A stretch of DNA of 64,000 nucleotides from Eriocheir sinensis (taxonomy: Eukaryota; Arthropoda; Malacostraca; Decapoda; Varunidae): the NCBI RefSeq assembly GCF_024679095.1, contig NC_066518.1, positions 6,772,610-6,836,609 on the forward strand, given 5' to 3'. The notes under the pieces were generated by a model, which searched no databases, was not told where the DNA came from, and saw nothing but the letters and a program-made list of their open reading frames with translations. How positions within the stretch are numbered: position 1 is the first letter of the stretch; the number at the start of each line of letters is the position of its first letter. Positions 50,770 to 63,505 of the stretch are shown here, in pieces. The translations under genes were made by a program, and so were the position numbers.

Positions 50770-51620
50770 ACCCTAATTACCCTCATTTCCTCTTGACTTT
50801 CTCACACTTATTTATTTCCACCTCTTCCTCCTCCTCTTCTTCTTCCTTCTCCTCCTCCTCCTCACTGCCACCCCTTTTCCTCCACCCCTTTTCTCACGCC
50901 ATTCTTGTCTACCCATCTATCCTTTCCTCTTATTTCCTCCTTTTCTTTATTCTTCCCTCTTTCCCTCCTGTTCTTCATCCCTCCATCCTTTACCAATATT
51001 TCTTCTCTTCTTTTTTTTCCGTTTCTCTTTTCTCCACGTCCTTGTTTATCCACCCATCCTTTTTTTCTTCCTATTCTTCATTCTTCGATCTAATTCCAAC
51101 CTTTCTTCCATTCTCTACCCTTTCTTCTCTTTGTACTTTTCCTCCGTCCTTCTCTTCCCATTTTTGTTTATCCACCCATCCTTTCCTCTATTTTCCCCTT
51201 ATTTTTCATCTTTTCCTCTATTCCTTACCTTTATTTCTCCTTATCCTTTTTCCCAATGTTTTCCTCTCCCCTGCCATGCCTTTTCCTCCTCTTTCCTCGC
51301 CCCATTCGTATTCTTTCTTCTGTTCTTCCTTTTTCTCCTCCTATCTCCCTATTCTTTCATAATCCACCTATTTCCTTCCCAACCTGTCTTCTTGTTTATC
51401 TCTAGTTATCTCCTTTTTCTTCCTTTCATTCTCATTCTTTCACCCTTCTTCTTTTCCCTCGTTTAGTTCCTTTCCTCTTCTTTCCTCATCCACTCATTTC
51501 TAACCTGTCAACTCCTTTACCTTCCTCTTCTTTCTTTTATCTATCCCATCCTTTCTGTCTTCCTCCCTTCATCCGTACCTCCTGTCTCTCTCTCCCCCTC
51601 CACCCCCTCCCTCCCCCTTC
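50770..51620. repeat. Pyrimidine-rich low-complexity tract
   Basis: CT-rich DNA with loosely repeated words such as CCACCCATCCTTT and TTTCCTCTATT. Long Ser/Phe/Pro frames are compositional. Confidence 0.8.
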
Positions 51621-51739
51621 ATGACTTTCAACTAAATATGAAAAAAAAGGTCGCTAGATAAAATAATGCATTACCACGTATAATAATTCTTTTGAAGTCG
51701 TGCTGATTAATATGCAACCATTTTATGTTTCCGATCAGA

Positions 51740-52620
51740 CGTGTAATGGGAGAGGGGAGGAGGGGGAGAGGGGGAAAGGGAGGGGAAAGTGAGGAGGAGG
51801 AAGGGAGGAAGGGACAGGACGAGAGCGAGATAAATATTGAGGAGAATGGGAAGGATTTTTTGAGAGGAAGATGATTTGGTATAAAGGAGAGGAGAGAAAA
51901 GAAAGATGGAGGGAAGAAGAAGGAAGAGATGGATGTAGGGATATAAAAAAAAGCCGGAAGAGGGAGGAAAAAGAGGGAAAGGGGAGAAGGAGAGGGGAAA
52001 AGGATGAAAGAATGGAAAAGATTTGTAACGAAGGGAAAGGAAATAAACGATTTGAACAAAGAAAAAGAAGAAAGAAAAGATGAAAACGGAAGGGGAGGGA
52101 AAAGAGGGGAGAAGGGGAAAGGGAGAAGGGAAGGGAAAGCGAGAAGAAGAGGGGAGGTTTGTAACGAAAAAGAAAGGAAGTAAATGGTTTGAACAAAGAA
52201 AAAGAAGAAAGAAGAGATGAAAACGGAAGGGGAGGGAAAAGAGGGGAGAAAGGGGAGAGAGAAAAGTGATGGGAAAGCGAGAAGAAGAGGGGAGGTTTGT
52301 AACGAAAAAGAAAGGAAGTAAACGGTTTGAACAAAGAAAAAGAAGAAAGAAAAGATGAAAACGGAAGGGGAGGGAAAAGAGGGGAGAAGGGGAGAGAGAG
52401 AAGGGAAGGGAAAGCAAGAAGAAGAGGGGAGGTTTGTAACGAAAAAGCAAGTGAATGACTGGAACAAAGAAAAAAAGAAAAAGAAGGAGGGAGAGATGAA
52501 CGCGGAAGTGAAAGAGGAGGAGGAGGAAGAGGAGGAGGGAGAGGAAAGGGAGGAATAGAGAGGAAAAACGAAAGACGAGGAAGGAAACAGAATACAGTGG
52601 AGAGGAAGAAAGAGGAATAA
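51740..52620. repeat. Purine-rich minisatellite, ~138-bp unit
   Basis: GGAGGTTTGTAACGAAAAAG recurs near 52153, 52292 and 52429 (an older copy near 52022). A shared body contains GGTTTGAACAAAGAAAAAGA and GATGAAAACGGAAGGGGAGG. Intronic and noncoding. Confidence 0.85.
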
Positions 52621-52720
52621 AAAGGAGAAAGTTAGAGGAAAGGGTCGTAGGGAAGAGGATAGCAACTGTGTTAATATTTAATTTTAATTTTTTCCTCCAA
52701 AGTAAAGCGATTTGCATTAG

Positions 52721-52721
52721 T

Positions 52722-52772
<51 letters not shown>

Positions 52773-53036
52773 ATAATTGGTTTTTTCTTTGATAATATGG
52801 AAAAAAAACCTAGTTATTGTATTTTTGTAGTGGAAATTGGGAAGCCTGTCTTGTTGTTGTTGTTGTTGTGTATAAATTTCTAAACTTTTTACTCTCCCTT
52901 TCTCTTCGTCTGTTTTTCGCGGCGGTTGCAAAGTTTTATTTATTTATTTTTTATTCAGCACCGTAGGTTCTGTTTTTGAGGTTATTCAGTTTAATTTTGT
53001 TTGTTCTTCTATTGTTTTCACTTTCTCCTTCCTTTT

Positions 53037-53081
<45 letters not shown>

Positions 53082-53168
53082 ATTACCTCTTCACCCATCC
53101 TTTATCTATCTCTTCACTCTCCATCACGACGCACGAATCCATCCATCCATCCATCCATCCATCCATCC
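52721..53168. repeat. GA, CT and CCAT microsatellites
   Basis: GA at 52721-52770, CT at 53040-53078, CCAT at 53135-53168. Confidence 0.95.
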
Positions 53169-53859
53169 CACTTCTCCTTTTCCTCCTCCTCACATTTTCC
53201 TTTTCCTTATATACTCCTTTCCTCCTTCCCTATCACCACCTTCTCTTTCTCCTCCTCTTCCATCATCTCTCCTCCACCCTCTCACCGCACCGCTCCAGAA
53301 TGACGGGATAAAAAGGAAATAGGAATAAGCCGAACAGTGGAAGAGTTTTTGTTTCCTCTACGACGTGAAACAGACATGAAAAAAACAACAACTAGTAAAT
53401 AAAAGCGTGAATATAGGAAAGTAAGTAATATTCGCACTTCACGAGGAGGGAGGAAAGAAGGAAGGAAGGAAGGAAGGAAAGGAGAGGAGGAAGAGGAGGA
53501 GCGGGAGTGGTCGGAGTTGTGTTGTGTCGTATTCCAGCCCGGTGTTGCTGAATGGTCGTCCTTGTTTTTTTTTTGGTTAATTAGGTAAATGAAAAAGTTG
53601 GGAGGAGTTTCTAGGTGAATTGCAATGTTTTTTTTTTTTTTGGGGGGGGGAGGCTTGTTCGTTTGTTTGTTTGTTTGTGGTCAGGTGTTTACGGTAAGGG
53701 GTCAATATATATACACACATTTTCTATTCTCTCTTCGCTTTTCCTCCATTTAGATAATACTGATTTTCTCTACTTCTCTCCTTCAACTCTTCTTTCTACT
53801 TCTTATTTCCTCCTACGGTCTCTATCTTTCCTCTCTTTCTGGCTCTAAAATTTCCTTCT

Positions 53860-54240
53860 CCTTACGTATCTCCCTAAATGATAATCTCACTTTTATTTTT
53901 AAGTCCATCCATTCTTTTAGTTTGAGCTTTCTCCTTTTTTCCACTGCTTTCTTCCCATTCTCTCCCTTGAAACATTATTATTTTTTTCATTTTCTCCTTC
54001 CCATTCTCCTCTTCGAACTTTTCCTATTCTCCTTTTCTCTTCCCATTCTTTAACTTTGAGCTTTCTCCTTTTTTCCACTACTTCCTTCCCATTCTCTCCC
54101 TTGAAACTTTTTTTTTTCAGTTTCTCCTTTCCATTCTCCTCTTCGAACTTTTCCCATCCCTCTTTTATCTTCCCATTCTTTTACTTTGAGCTTTCTCCTT
54201 TTTTTTTCAGTGCCTTCTTCCCATTCTCTCTTCTTAGCTT
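53860..54240. repeat. Pyrimidine minisatellite, ~128-bp unit, three copies
   Basis: TTTGAGCTTTCTCCTTTTTT recurs near 53922, 54055 and 54184, each followed by CTTCCCATTCTCTC and, in two, CTCTTCGAACTTTTCC. Confidence 0.85.
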
Positions 54241-54422
54241 TTGCCTTCTTTTAATGCTCTGACCCCGTTCTCTTCTTTTAATCTCTCCTTTTATTTCCGT
54301 TTTCTTGTTTCAGCATTACGTATCACACAATTCCTATCTTCCCATTCTCCCCTCTGATCTTAACCCCCTCTTTCATACTCTTTCACACGCTCTCCTCCCG
54401 AACGCACCCTCTTCGGTCTTAC

Positions 54423-54611
54423 CTCCGCCGGGAAAGCCCTGCCGTTGATCGTGTGTTCCGAGCCGAGGAGGTCCACGATGCCGTAGCGCAGGTGGGCCTC
54501 CGTCAGCTGGTAGCGATAGGAGAGCGGGCCGCCGGTCACGTTCACTGGGGTCTTGCCGCCGTCCAGGGTGAGCACCACGCTGTGTCCTGTGTTCTCCATG
54601 TAGCCTGACAC
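54423..54611 (-). CDS. CARP X/XI-like exon (189 bp, 63 aa)
   Basis: Begins VSGYMENTGHSVVLTLDGG and ends NGRAFPAE, phase 0 at both ends, between CCGCACAG and GTAAGA. It carries GGPLSYRYQLTEAHLRYG, where active enzymes have FHFHWG. His is kept at the first zinc position, and Arg replaces the second. NVT is a potential N-glycosylation site, fitting a secreted protein. Confidence 0.96.
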
Positions 54612-54739
54612 CTGTGCGGAGAGAACGGGTTAGGGGTGAGAGCGCTGCGGGGGTCGGTGTGGATGTGAGAGTGAGGACTGTTGGGTGAAAGGCTAGAGAA
54701 AGAGAAAAGCAGGAGGAAGGGAGGAAAGGATGTTAAGGG

Positions 54740-54970
54740 TTAGTTTTATGACCCTGGTGGTAGTGTGATCCTTCTTCAATACCATGAACTTTAAAAACAC
54801 ATTTGACAAGGCTTTCCTAGGAACTGTGGATGTTTTCAGGGGTAGTTTTATGACCCTGGTGGTAGTGTGACCCTTCCTCTGTACTGTGAACTTAGAAAAC
54901 ACATTTGACAAGGGTTTCCTATGAGTTGTGGTAATTTCCAGGGGTAGTTTTATGACCCTGGTGTAGTGTG
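54740..54970. repeat. Dispersed repeat fragments (CCCTGGTGGTAGTG family), tandem
   Basis: TTATGACCCTGGTGGTAGTG appears near 54746, 54850 and, partly, 54952. Between the repeats are AACACATTTGACAAGG and CCTAnGAnnTGTGG, the same family as 6600-6820 and 28370-28560. Confidence 0.75.
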
Positions 54971-54999
54971 TATGAGTGTGGGTAACGTTAGGTGAAAGG

Positions 55000-56390
55000 A
55001 GTTGTAGTGGAGGCTTAGACGGGCAGGAAGAAAGGGACTGGAGAATGTGTGGGGAGGAAAGGGGACAGGTGTAAGTTGTTGGGTCACCTGAGTTCCATGT
55101 GGGTGTGTGAGTGTGGGTGTGTGTAGCTTCAGTAAAGGTTGTGACAGCGGTGGAAAGAAAGAGACGAAAAGGTAGAAAAATGTAAAGTGACTGAACGGGG
55201 AAAGTAAAGCAAGGAACAAAGAACAAGAATAAGAAGAACTCGTTTTGTGATCATCGGCGTGGGATTGATAATGAATAAACAGAAGGAGAAACAGAAGCGA
55301 GGAGTTGGTGGTGAGGGGTGGAAATATTGCGAGCTGGTAACAATGTGGGCGAGGAAAAGGGGAGAGGAGAGAGAGCGAAAAAAAAAGTGAAAACATGGAG
55401 GTGTTGTAGAATGTGGAGAGCGGAGCCGAGGGAGGGAACCGAGAGGAAGGAAGAGAGGGAGAGGGAGAGGGAGAAGAGGGGAGAGGGCTGTGGTGGCTGT
55501 GGTGGTGGTGGTGAATGCAGTTACACGCAGTTTTGTGGAAAGTTTTGGCGGCAGCAACACCGAGGCCGCGACGGTAAACACAGCACACATAACACAGCGC
55601 CGAGTTATTGTAAATCGTTAATGTGTCTTCGCCTCACCTAGCGAGCCGCCTCTTCTGACATGCACAAACACACCACCTCATTGACTTTCCTCCCTCTCTA
55701 CCTCCACCTCCTCCTCCTCCTCGTTCTCTCTCTTCTTTGACCTTGTTCTTCCGAAGTTATGACGTTCTCCTCACCTCTACCTCCTCCACCTCCCCCTTTC
55801 CAATCACTTTTGTCCTTTCCACAAGTTACTACACCCCCAATCATTACCACTTAACTCTATCGACTTGGAAATCTTACTTCAATCCCTTCCTTCACTTATC
55901 CCGAACACTCAACTCTTTTTCAACCACCCTTCTTGTAGTCACTCTCTGCTCTTAACCTCATCGCCCTAGAAATCTTACCTTGAAACCCATCTATCGCTTT
56001 CCCTAATACCCTTCTACCTTTCCTTAGCCTCCTTCCTTGCACTCCTTCCAAACACGCGATCACTTTCCTCAACCCTCCGTCAATCTCCTTTTTGCACCCA
56101 ACTTATGATCTAAAAATTCCACCGTCAAACCCTTCCACCACTACTCCTAACACTCCTCAACTCTCTTCCCCACATCCTCAACTCTCCTATACACTCCTTA
56201 CTTCACTCTTCATCCCCTCCTTTCCCCTATTCTTAATCCTGTCCATTCTTTTCCCCTCTTTCAATCCCCCCCTTACCAAACCTTCCACCCATCGGTACCC
56301 ACGAGTCACCTATGCATCACTCACTTCACTCTTCACTCCCTATATTCCCCTATCCTCCCGCCAGCCCATTGCTCTCCCTCCCACTCTCAT
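55000..56390. other. Intronic DNA of mixed composition
   Basis: 55310-55510 is purine-rich and 55680-56390 pyrimidine-rich. No exon, element or clear tandem repeat recognised. Confidence 0.5.
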
Positions 56391-56400
56391 TTGCGCTCAC

Positions 56401-56537
56401 CTTATGCTTGTCGATGTGGAGAAGTCGGAGGTTTGGGTCGTAGAGGAGGCGGGCGGGGTCCACGTCTATCGGGGACTGTCGGCGACCCTTGCTACAGAGG
56501 CTCCAGTCCGGGTTGATGAGTCCCCAGAAGTCCGGGC
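56401..56537 (-). CDS. CARP X/XI-like, first recognised exon (137 bp)
   Basis: After CTTCGCAG, two bases complete a codon. The exon then reads PDFWGLINPDWSLCSKGRRQ, SPIDVDPARLLYDP and LRLLHIDKHK, phase 0 before GTGAGC. WGL..P.W..C..G..QSP is the opening of the alpha-CA fold. The cysteine pairs in this family with that of TMPACHE. The residues before the split codon must come from an upstream exon not found in the window. Confidence 0.96.
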
Positions 56538-56859
56538 CTGCGAAGGGAGATGAGGAAAGGGATTAACTGAGTGGCATTGATGAAGGTGTTATGGATAGTT
56601 AAGTATAGAGTTAAGTTTAGAGTTAAGTATAGTGCTTATGAAATTGATAGAAAGGTGGAAAGAGAACAAAAAAGAGGGAAAGTGAGTGAGTGACTTCAAT
56701 TTTACCTGTTCGCTTAACTTCAGATGTGGCGTTGATGTTGAGAACCGATAGATTGATAAGTAGATAAGGAGAGGGGTTAACGAAGTGGCGTAGATGAAGG
56801 TGTAATAGATGGTTGTGTATAGACTGGTGTACAGACGGACGCCACTTGATTAATACGTG

Positions 56860-57046
56860 GATATAGATAGATAGATATGGATGAGTAGACAGATAGATAA
56901 TAGATAGGTAGATAGATTAGCAGTTATGTCAGTTGTATTTTATTATTTTTACATTAAACACACACAAATATATTTCTTTTCGCATTAGAGATAGAAAGAT
57001 AGATAGAAAGATAGATAGAAAGATAGATAGATAGATAGATAGAAAG

Positions 57047-57113
<67 letters not shown>
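56860..57113. repeat. GATA-type and (GA)n repeats
   Basis: GATA/GATAGAAA units at 56860-57045 lead into pure GA at 57051-57113. Confidence 0.95.
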
Positions 57114-57116
<3 letters not shown>

Positions 57117-57124
57117 GGGTCTTG

Positions 57125-57215
57125 GGGGAAAATAAACTACTGGTTAGTGGCGGGGCATCGATCCCCGGACCGCCGGAATGCAGTAGCGATTCCCAGACCG
57201 CTTTGCCATCCATCT
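57125..57215 (-). mobile_element. tRNA-derived SINE-like segment (tentative)
   Basis: On the minus strand an A-box-like GGATGGCAAAGCGGTCTGGG is followed about 35 bases on by GGGGATCGATGCCCCGCC, a box-B-like arm. No complete cloverleaf is apparent. It directly adjoins the GA tract. Confidence 0.4.
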
Positions 57216-57219
57216 CCCG

Positions 57220-58120
57220 AACGAGAAATATTTACTCCCTCCCTCCCGCTCTCCCTCACCTCCCTTTATCTCTCCCTCCCTCCCTCCCTTCCTCCCTCCG
57301 TGCCCTGCTTTCTGTTCTTTCTTCGGATTATTTCTCTCTCTCTCTCTCTCTCTCTCGCTCTCTCATTTCTTTCTCTTCTATTCATTTTGGTTTTTCTCTC
57401 CTTTGTTCTTTCTTTTTGCACTTTTCTTTTTTTTGTTTTCTTTCGTTAATTTTATTCTCTCATTGCACTTTGCTTTTTTTTTTTCATTTTGTCAAGTTCA
57501 GTTCTTTTCTTCTTTCTGATTATTTTCTTCCACGGCATTTCCTTCACATATTATATTTTATTTTTGATTCTTATTGATTTCCTGTTTTATTCTTCCTTTC
57601 TTTACAATTCATGGCTTTTTCTTATGACCCACATTTATCTTCCTTTACTCCTCAATCTCACTTTTCTCCTTTTTTTTTCTCTCTCTCTCGCTTAGTAAAA
57701 AAGAAATGGTAGTGTTACATTCATTTTTCTCTTTCCTACCTTGATTTCTTTCTTTTTTATATTTTTTTTACTGCTAATTATTACTTTTACTCCTTCTCAG
57801 TCTCTTTTCTTATCCCCCTTTTCCTCCTTTCTCTGTTTCGCTTTGAAAAAAAAAATCTTAGCGTCACATGTAATTATTTTTCCAACCTTGATTTCTTTCT
57901 CATTTTTTTATATTAACTTTTTCCTTTCCCCTTTATCTTTTCGCTATCACTTTTCTTCATGCTCCACTTTTAAACCTTTCTCCTTCTCTTATCTTTTGCT
58001 GCAATTTATTTCACGCGTCCCCCTCCGTCTTATCTCGCCAAAAAGTGTTATTTCAAGCAAGTTGCGAGATCGTGTATAAAATAATTCCATCTATTTTCGG
58101 GCTTGTCGTTGATGTATATA
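57220..58120. other. T/C-rich DNA without a gene
   Basis: Low-complexity TTTCTT-rich sequence with a short CT repeat near 57333-57363. Nothing recognised. Confidence 0.55.
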
Positions 58121-58128
58121 TTCATTTT

Positions 58129-58608
<480 letters not shown>

Positions 58609-58699
58609 CGGGGTCTCATTTTCTTTGACAGGCTGAAAGTTTTGTTTTTGGGGTGACTTAGTTATTCTGGGTCAATAAATTACGTTTTCTTCGACCAAC

Positions 58700-58921
58700 T
58701 CCTCCTCCTCCTCCTCCTCCTCCTATTTCTCCTTTTTTTCCTCCTCCTCCTCCATCTCTATGTTTCTTCCATCGTTTCCAATCGACCTGAGAGACGCATA
58801 ATTCTTGTCAAGGTTTTCGTTATTTATATTTTTTTATTTCTCGCCTCCATGAACTTTCTCTTACTTTCTTTAATTGACTTCCCACCTTTAATAAGCGGTC
58901 ATGTAAGCAGGTAAGTAATGC

Positions 58922-58977
<56 letters not shown>

Positions 58978-59087
58978 TCTGATATTTTTTGCATTATAAA
59001 ATCTCGTTGTTTTCCATTTTTTTTGGTTCTTTATGTGATTTCATCCTGAAGTTAAATAATTCTTCTTTTTTATGTATTGCAATGTCA

Positions 59088-59123
<36 letters not shown>

Positions 59124-59233
59124 CGCGCGTGTGTGTGCGTGTGTGGGTGATTTATATACTCACGTGAAGAAATACGGTCTTATGAATAAAGTGCACTGGA
59201 TTATGTTAGACGGTGTGTAGATAGACGAAATAC

Positions 59234-59266
<33 letters not shown>

Positions 59267-59270
59267 TATT
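58700..59270. repeat. CCT, GT and ATC repeats
   Basis: CCT at 58700-58725, GT at 58925-58974 and 59092-59120, ATC at 59235-59265. Confidence 0.95.
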
Positions 59271-59879
59271 ATTTCCCCGGCATCGTCTTTTTTTAATTTA
59301 TTTGCTTCCACTCTTTTTTTTTTTCGACCGATCAGCTTGTCAGGAATATACATACTGCTCCCTCGGGTCCACTTTCAGCCACTTGCATTATTATTTATTG
59401 CTTAATCACGAGCCGAGAAATACTGCACCCTAATAACTTTTCTTTGACTATATTTATCTTTCGCCCTGCTGGTGGTGGTGGTGGTGGTGGTTGTATTATG
59501 TGTGGGAGAGGGAGGAATGAACGAAGGAAGAGATAAATAAAACATAAGTTCTAGCAAGAAATGGATCAATACGGACGAAAGGGAAGAATGAAACAAGTAA
59601 TGAAAATGAAAATAAATAGAAGGAAAGAAGGAGGGAAGGAAGGAAGGAAGGAGCAAGGCAAAACATTTTACTAGAAGTTGTAAATAGTGAGGAAATCCGA
59701 GGAAAGTGTATATAGATTTCTTTAAGTATGCCAGTATATATGTATGCATGTATGTGTACGTATGTGTGTGTGTGTATTCATGAACGTATACTGATGAGGA
59801 AAATTAGCCAGTGTGTAAATTAAGCTAAACTGAGTAGAATCGAGTTAATCCAAGCAAAGTAGAGAGTTAATGAGACGAG

Positions 59880-61140
59880 CCAGCAGGTGAGGGGAAGGTG
59901 AGGTTGTGATGGGGTAGTTAGTAGAGAAGGGGAAGGGATGAAGAAGGGGGAATGGGGGAAGGGGGGAGGAGGGATGAAGGGGGGAAGATGGGGGAAGAAA
60001 AGGGAAGGGGAAAAGGGTAGAGGGAGAAAGGGGAAAGGGGAAAGGAGGAAGAAGGGAAGGGGAATGAAGAGGGGAAGAGGGGAAGAGTGGGGAAGAGGGA
60101 GGAGGAGAGGAAGGAGGGGGGAACTGCGTCATCATAAAACAGATAGACTCGTTAAGTAGGTCTTGTTGCTCCTCCTTACTGCTGGCTCCTGCTGATCACC
60201 GAGACGTCAGCAGGTGTAGGAAGGTAGCAGAAGGCGTGAGGAAGATCGGGGAGGGGAGAGGGAGGTGGGAGGAAGGGTGAAATGGGGGGGGGGGGCAGAG
60301 AAATGGAGCACAGTCGATCGTCAGCTACCTCTGTCTCTCAACATGTCATTCAAGTTGCCTGATTTGATAGGGGGGGAGGGGGGGAAGGTGTGCTATTGGG
60401 GGTGGGAGTTTGTAGGAGGGGGGGGATGGAGGAGGAATGTGTGTGTGTGTGTGTGCGTGTTTGTGTGTTTGTATGTGTGTGTGTGGGGGGGTGGGGGTGG
60501 ACATGATGGATAGTGGCTATTTTTGGGTCTGTCTTTCTACCTCCAAGCTCCTGTCTTCCTCATTCCTCCCTCCTGGTCTTGTTTTTTCCTCCCTTTCCTC
60601 CTCACTCATTTCCAAAACGCTTTTCTTCACCTCCTCAACTTCCCCTCACTCCCCGTAACCTTACAACTTTTCCCATTTCTCTCTCCTCCTTCCTTCCCAC
60701 ACTTCCTCCACCTCATTCTTCCCTTCCATAAATCCCCACCTTGCTCCTCTTTCCTTCTTTCCATCCTCCCTATCCTCCCTACAATACACACAGTCCTTTC
60801 CCTTAGATCCCTTTCTTCCCCCGCTCTTCCCTCCTTGCCCTTCCTCCTTCCCTTTCTCCTCCCACTTTGCTCTCTTTCCTTCTATTCGTTCACGCATTCC
60901 CTTCCCCTTCCATCCCTTCATTCCCCTTTTCAGCATAACCCTTTCCCTTACCATTCCACTTGCCCGTTCTTCCCTCCCTGCCCTTCCTCCTTCCCTTTCT
61001 CCTTCCACATTGCTTTCCTTCTATCCGCTCACGCATTCCCTTCCTTTCCATCACTTCCGTCCCTTTTCCAGTAACTCTTTCCTTCACCATTCCACTCGCC
61101 CGCTCTTCCCTCCCTGCCCTTCCTTCTTCCCTTTCTCCTC
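59880..61140. repeat. Purine tract, G-rich patch and ~140-bp pyrimidine minisatellite
   Basis: 59900-60120 is GGGGAA-rich. 60240-60500 has many G-runs and a short GT repeat. From 60540 to 61140 it is pyrimidine-rich, with CTCTTCCCTCC and GCCCTTCCT shared near 60823, 60966 and 61106, a unit of about 140 bp. Confidence 0.8.
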
Positions 61141-61259
61141 CTCCCAACAATTCTACTTGTCAAGTGTTCCGTGGGCCTTTCCTTACCTGGCGCCGTGACT
61201 AATGAGCTTTCGTGACCAGGTGTGATCAAGGTGACTCCCTGAGACTAATCAATCGACTC

Positions 61260-61910
61260 CGAGGCCAATTGGAGGGTCGCGAGGACAGGCCGAAGGGAGG
61301 GGGTCGAGGAGAGGAGAGGAAAGAAGTTGGAAAGGAGGTGAAAGAAGTTATATCGAGGACAGGGAAGAAAGGAGGGCAGGAAAGAAAAAAAACTGAGGGA
61401 AAGGAGATGGCTAGGGAAGAAAAGAGGAAGGAGAAGAAAATAAGTGAAGAAAGAGGTAAATTAAGTTGAGTCGAGGAAAGGGAAGGAAAGAAGTGAAAGA
61501 AGTTGGGTCGAAGACAGGGAAGGAAGGAAAGGAAGGAGGTTAGATCGATTACAGAGAAGAAAAGAGAGGAAGGAAGTTGGGTAGAATAAGGGTAAGGAAG
61601 TTAAATCGAGGACATAGAAGGAAAAAAGTGAAGGAAGTTTGAATCGAGTATAGGGGAGAAAAGGAATGAAAGAAGTTTGAATCGAGAGTAAAGAAGAAAA
61701 AAAAAAGTGAGAAGAAGAGCGACAAGGAAGGAAAGGAGTTTGAAAGTAGGTGAAGGAATGAGGTGCGAGAACAAGTAGAGGAAAGGTGTTCAGAAATAAG
61801 CAAGGAAAGGTAAAGAAAGGGAAGAAAAGGTAAGACTAGGAAATCGAAGGTAAGTTAAGGGAGGAGAATACATGGATCGTGAGAAGGGAGGGAGAGCAGG
61901 CGAAAGGGTG
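61260..61910. repeat. Purine-rich degenerate repeat
   Basis: Words such as AAGGAAGTT, GTCGAGGACAGGGAAG and GAATCGAG recur every 40-60 bases. Noncoding. Confidence 0.7.
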
Positions 61911-62077
61911 AGAATTAGGCATTATTTTCCTTCTTTGTTTTCCTATTTTTTTCCTTATTTTACTGTCACGGTCTATTATTTTTTCATATCAACGTCTGCT
62001 CATTAAGGGGACTATTTGGGTATATCATTATTTTTTTTTATTCCTTTGGTGCCTTCTCATGGATCTCAATAGTAATA

Positions 62078-62345
62078 GTAGTAGTAGTAGTAGTAGTAGT
62101 AGAGGTAGTAATAATGTTGATAATGATAGTAATAATAATGATAATAGGTGCATGAAGGTGGTGAACGCAGGTGAGGTGAAGGGACGGAAGAACAGGTGTA
62201 GGGATGGAGGGTTGGGGGGAGGGGGGGAGGGGGGGTCAGCCAGGTAAGTTTGTGGGGTGACAGGTGAGCGGGGAGGGAGTGGTTTAGTGGGGAGGAAGGT
62301 AAAGAAATGGGTTGTGTTATTTTCCGTCGTTATTATTATTATTAT

Positions 62346-62402
<57 letters not shown>
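62078..62402. repeat. (TAG)n, G-runs and (GT)n
   Basis: TAG at 62078-62102, G-run-rich 62205-62240 (quadruplex-prone), GT at 62348-62402. The AT-rich DNA to 62960 holds nothing recognised. Confidence 0.9.
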
Positions 62403-62405
<3 letters not shown>

Positions 62406-62974
62406 TGTGAGTTTTTGTAGATATCTGATTTGTAGTTTCTGTTCAAAGGTATTTTTTTCACTAATATAAATTTTTTCACATTCTGTATATGCAATTCTTT
62501 TTTACATATATAAAAAAATTCATGTTTGGGTGTCTTTTGTACTTTTTTTTACCGGAAATGAATAAAAAAAAGAATATAAAGAGTATGACAGGATATTTTA
62601 AGGGTCTTGTAATATATTTTCTTAACTTTTGATTTGTGTGATTGTATATAATTATTTTTTACTTTTCATTTTTGTCGCTATAGTTTTCATCTTTGATTAC
62701 GTGGAATTTTTAGAGTACTATATTTTTTCTTTCATTTTTTTTGGGAGTTACATTATATATATTTTTTTCAGCTAGCGGGGAGGCCAAAGGAAGACTGAGA
62801 GGTGCTATTTATGTAATGGCTCCTTGAAACTTAATGGAGGGCTGTCTGACGGGGGAGGAAAGCGGCGGCGGTGCGGGAAAAGTTGTAATTATTTTAAAGT
62901 ACAGGGGACATTAGTTTTATTATTATTATTATCATCACTACTACTACTACTTTTTTTTCACTTTTCTTTTTTTT

Positions 62975-63113
62975 ACAACAAAGGAGACCGCTCAAGGGCA
63001 CAAAATAGGAAACAATAATAAAAAAGCCCGCTACTCGCTGCTCCTAAAAAAAAAAAAGAATCAAAAGAGGTGGCCGAAAGAGAGGTCAATATCGGGAGGA
63101 GAGGTGTCCTACT

Positions 63114-63115
<2 letters not shown>
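62975..63115 (+). mobile_element. SINE copy, longest uninterrupted form of the family
   Basis: T-run, ACAACAAAGGAGACCGCTC, AAAAGCCCGCTACTCGCTGC, A-run, AAAGAGGTGGCCGAAAGAGA, GGGAGGAGAGGTGTCCTAC, then a TAC microsatellite. The related copies at 5697, 25237 and 45890 allow its order to be checked. Confidence 0.75.
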
Positions 63116-63164
<49 letters not shown>

Positions 63165-63185
63165 TTACTATTACTATTACTACTA
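63113..63185. repeat. (TAC)n microsatellite at the SINE 3' end
   Basis: About 20 TAC units passing into TAT/TAC, starting exactly where the SINE ends. Confidence 0.95.
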
Positions 63186-63505
63186 TCGTCATTATTATTT
63201 TTCAGGATACATTTTCAGCCTTTTCTTTCTATTCCTTTACCGGCATCGTTCTCAGGGCAGCATCGATCAGGCTGGACAATGTTTACTCCGACAGGGCGTA
63301 TTCGTGGTAGACTTACTTAAAAATGCATGTTATGGTATGTTATGTTATTGTTCGGGTGAAGCAAAAAAAAAAAAAAAACCTAGTTGAAATGTATAATGCG
63401 TTCTGTACAAATGAAAAATACAAAAAAAATATAATAAACTTCGAAGCGTTTCATCCATTGAGTTATTGTAATGTTCATTCTTACTAACTCTTTCTTGCTA
63501 ACTCA

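Larger units (their letters stand above)
39184..56537 (-). other. Gene span: carbonic anhydrase-related protein X/XI-like, partial
   Basis: Seven exons on the minus strand join in phase into about 273 residues of an alpha-carbonic anhydrase fold. It is most like the CA10/CA11 group and arthropod CARPs by motifs WGLINPDWSLCSKGRRQSP, HKVSG, GGPLSYRY, GSEH, YEGSTTMPACHE, NKPIYITKQ, FRP and RTNIDF. Introns in gene order are about 1789, 4449, 2214, 6035, 340 and 1708 bp. The N-terminal signal peptide and WW-type start of the domain are missing and probably lie upstream of 64000. In vertebrates CA10 and CA11 are secreted, acatalytic neurexin ligands. A similar neuronal role here is inference. Confidence 0.92.

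Noticed and set aside
54740..54970. Coding exon in the repeated CCCTGGTGGTAGTG segment
   Set aside because: The same sequence recurs at 6600 and 28370 outside any gene and is interrupted by stops, so it is a dispersed repeat.
61029..61229. Possible upstream CARP exon ending ESSLVTAPG before a GTAAGG donor near 61186
   Set aside because: The phase fits, but the residues do not resemble the WW-containing start expected before PDFWGL, and the acceptor is unconvincing.
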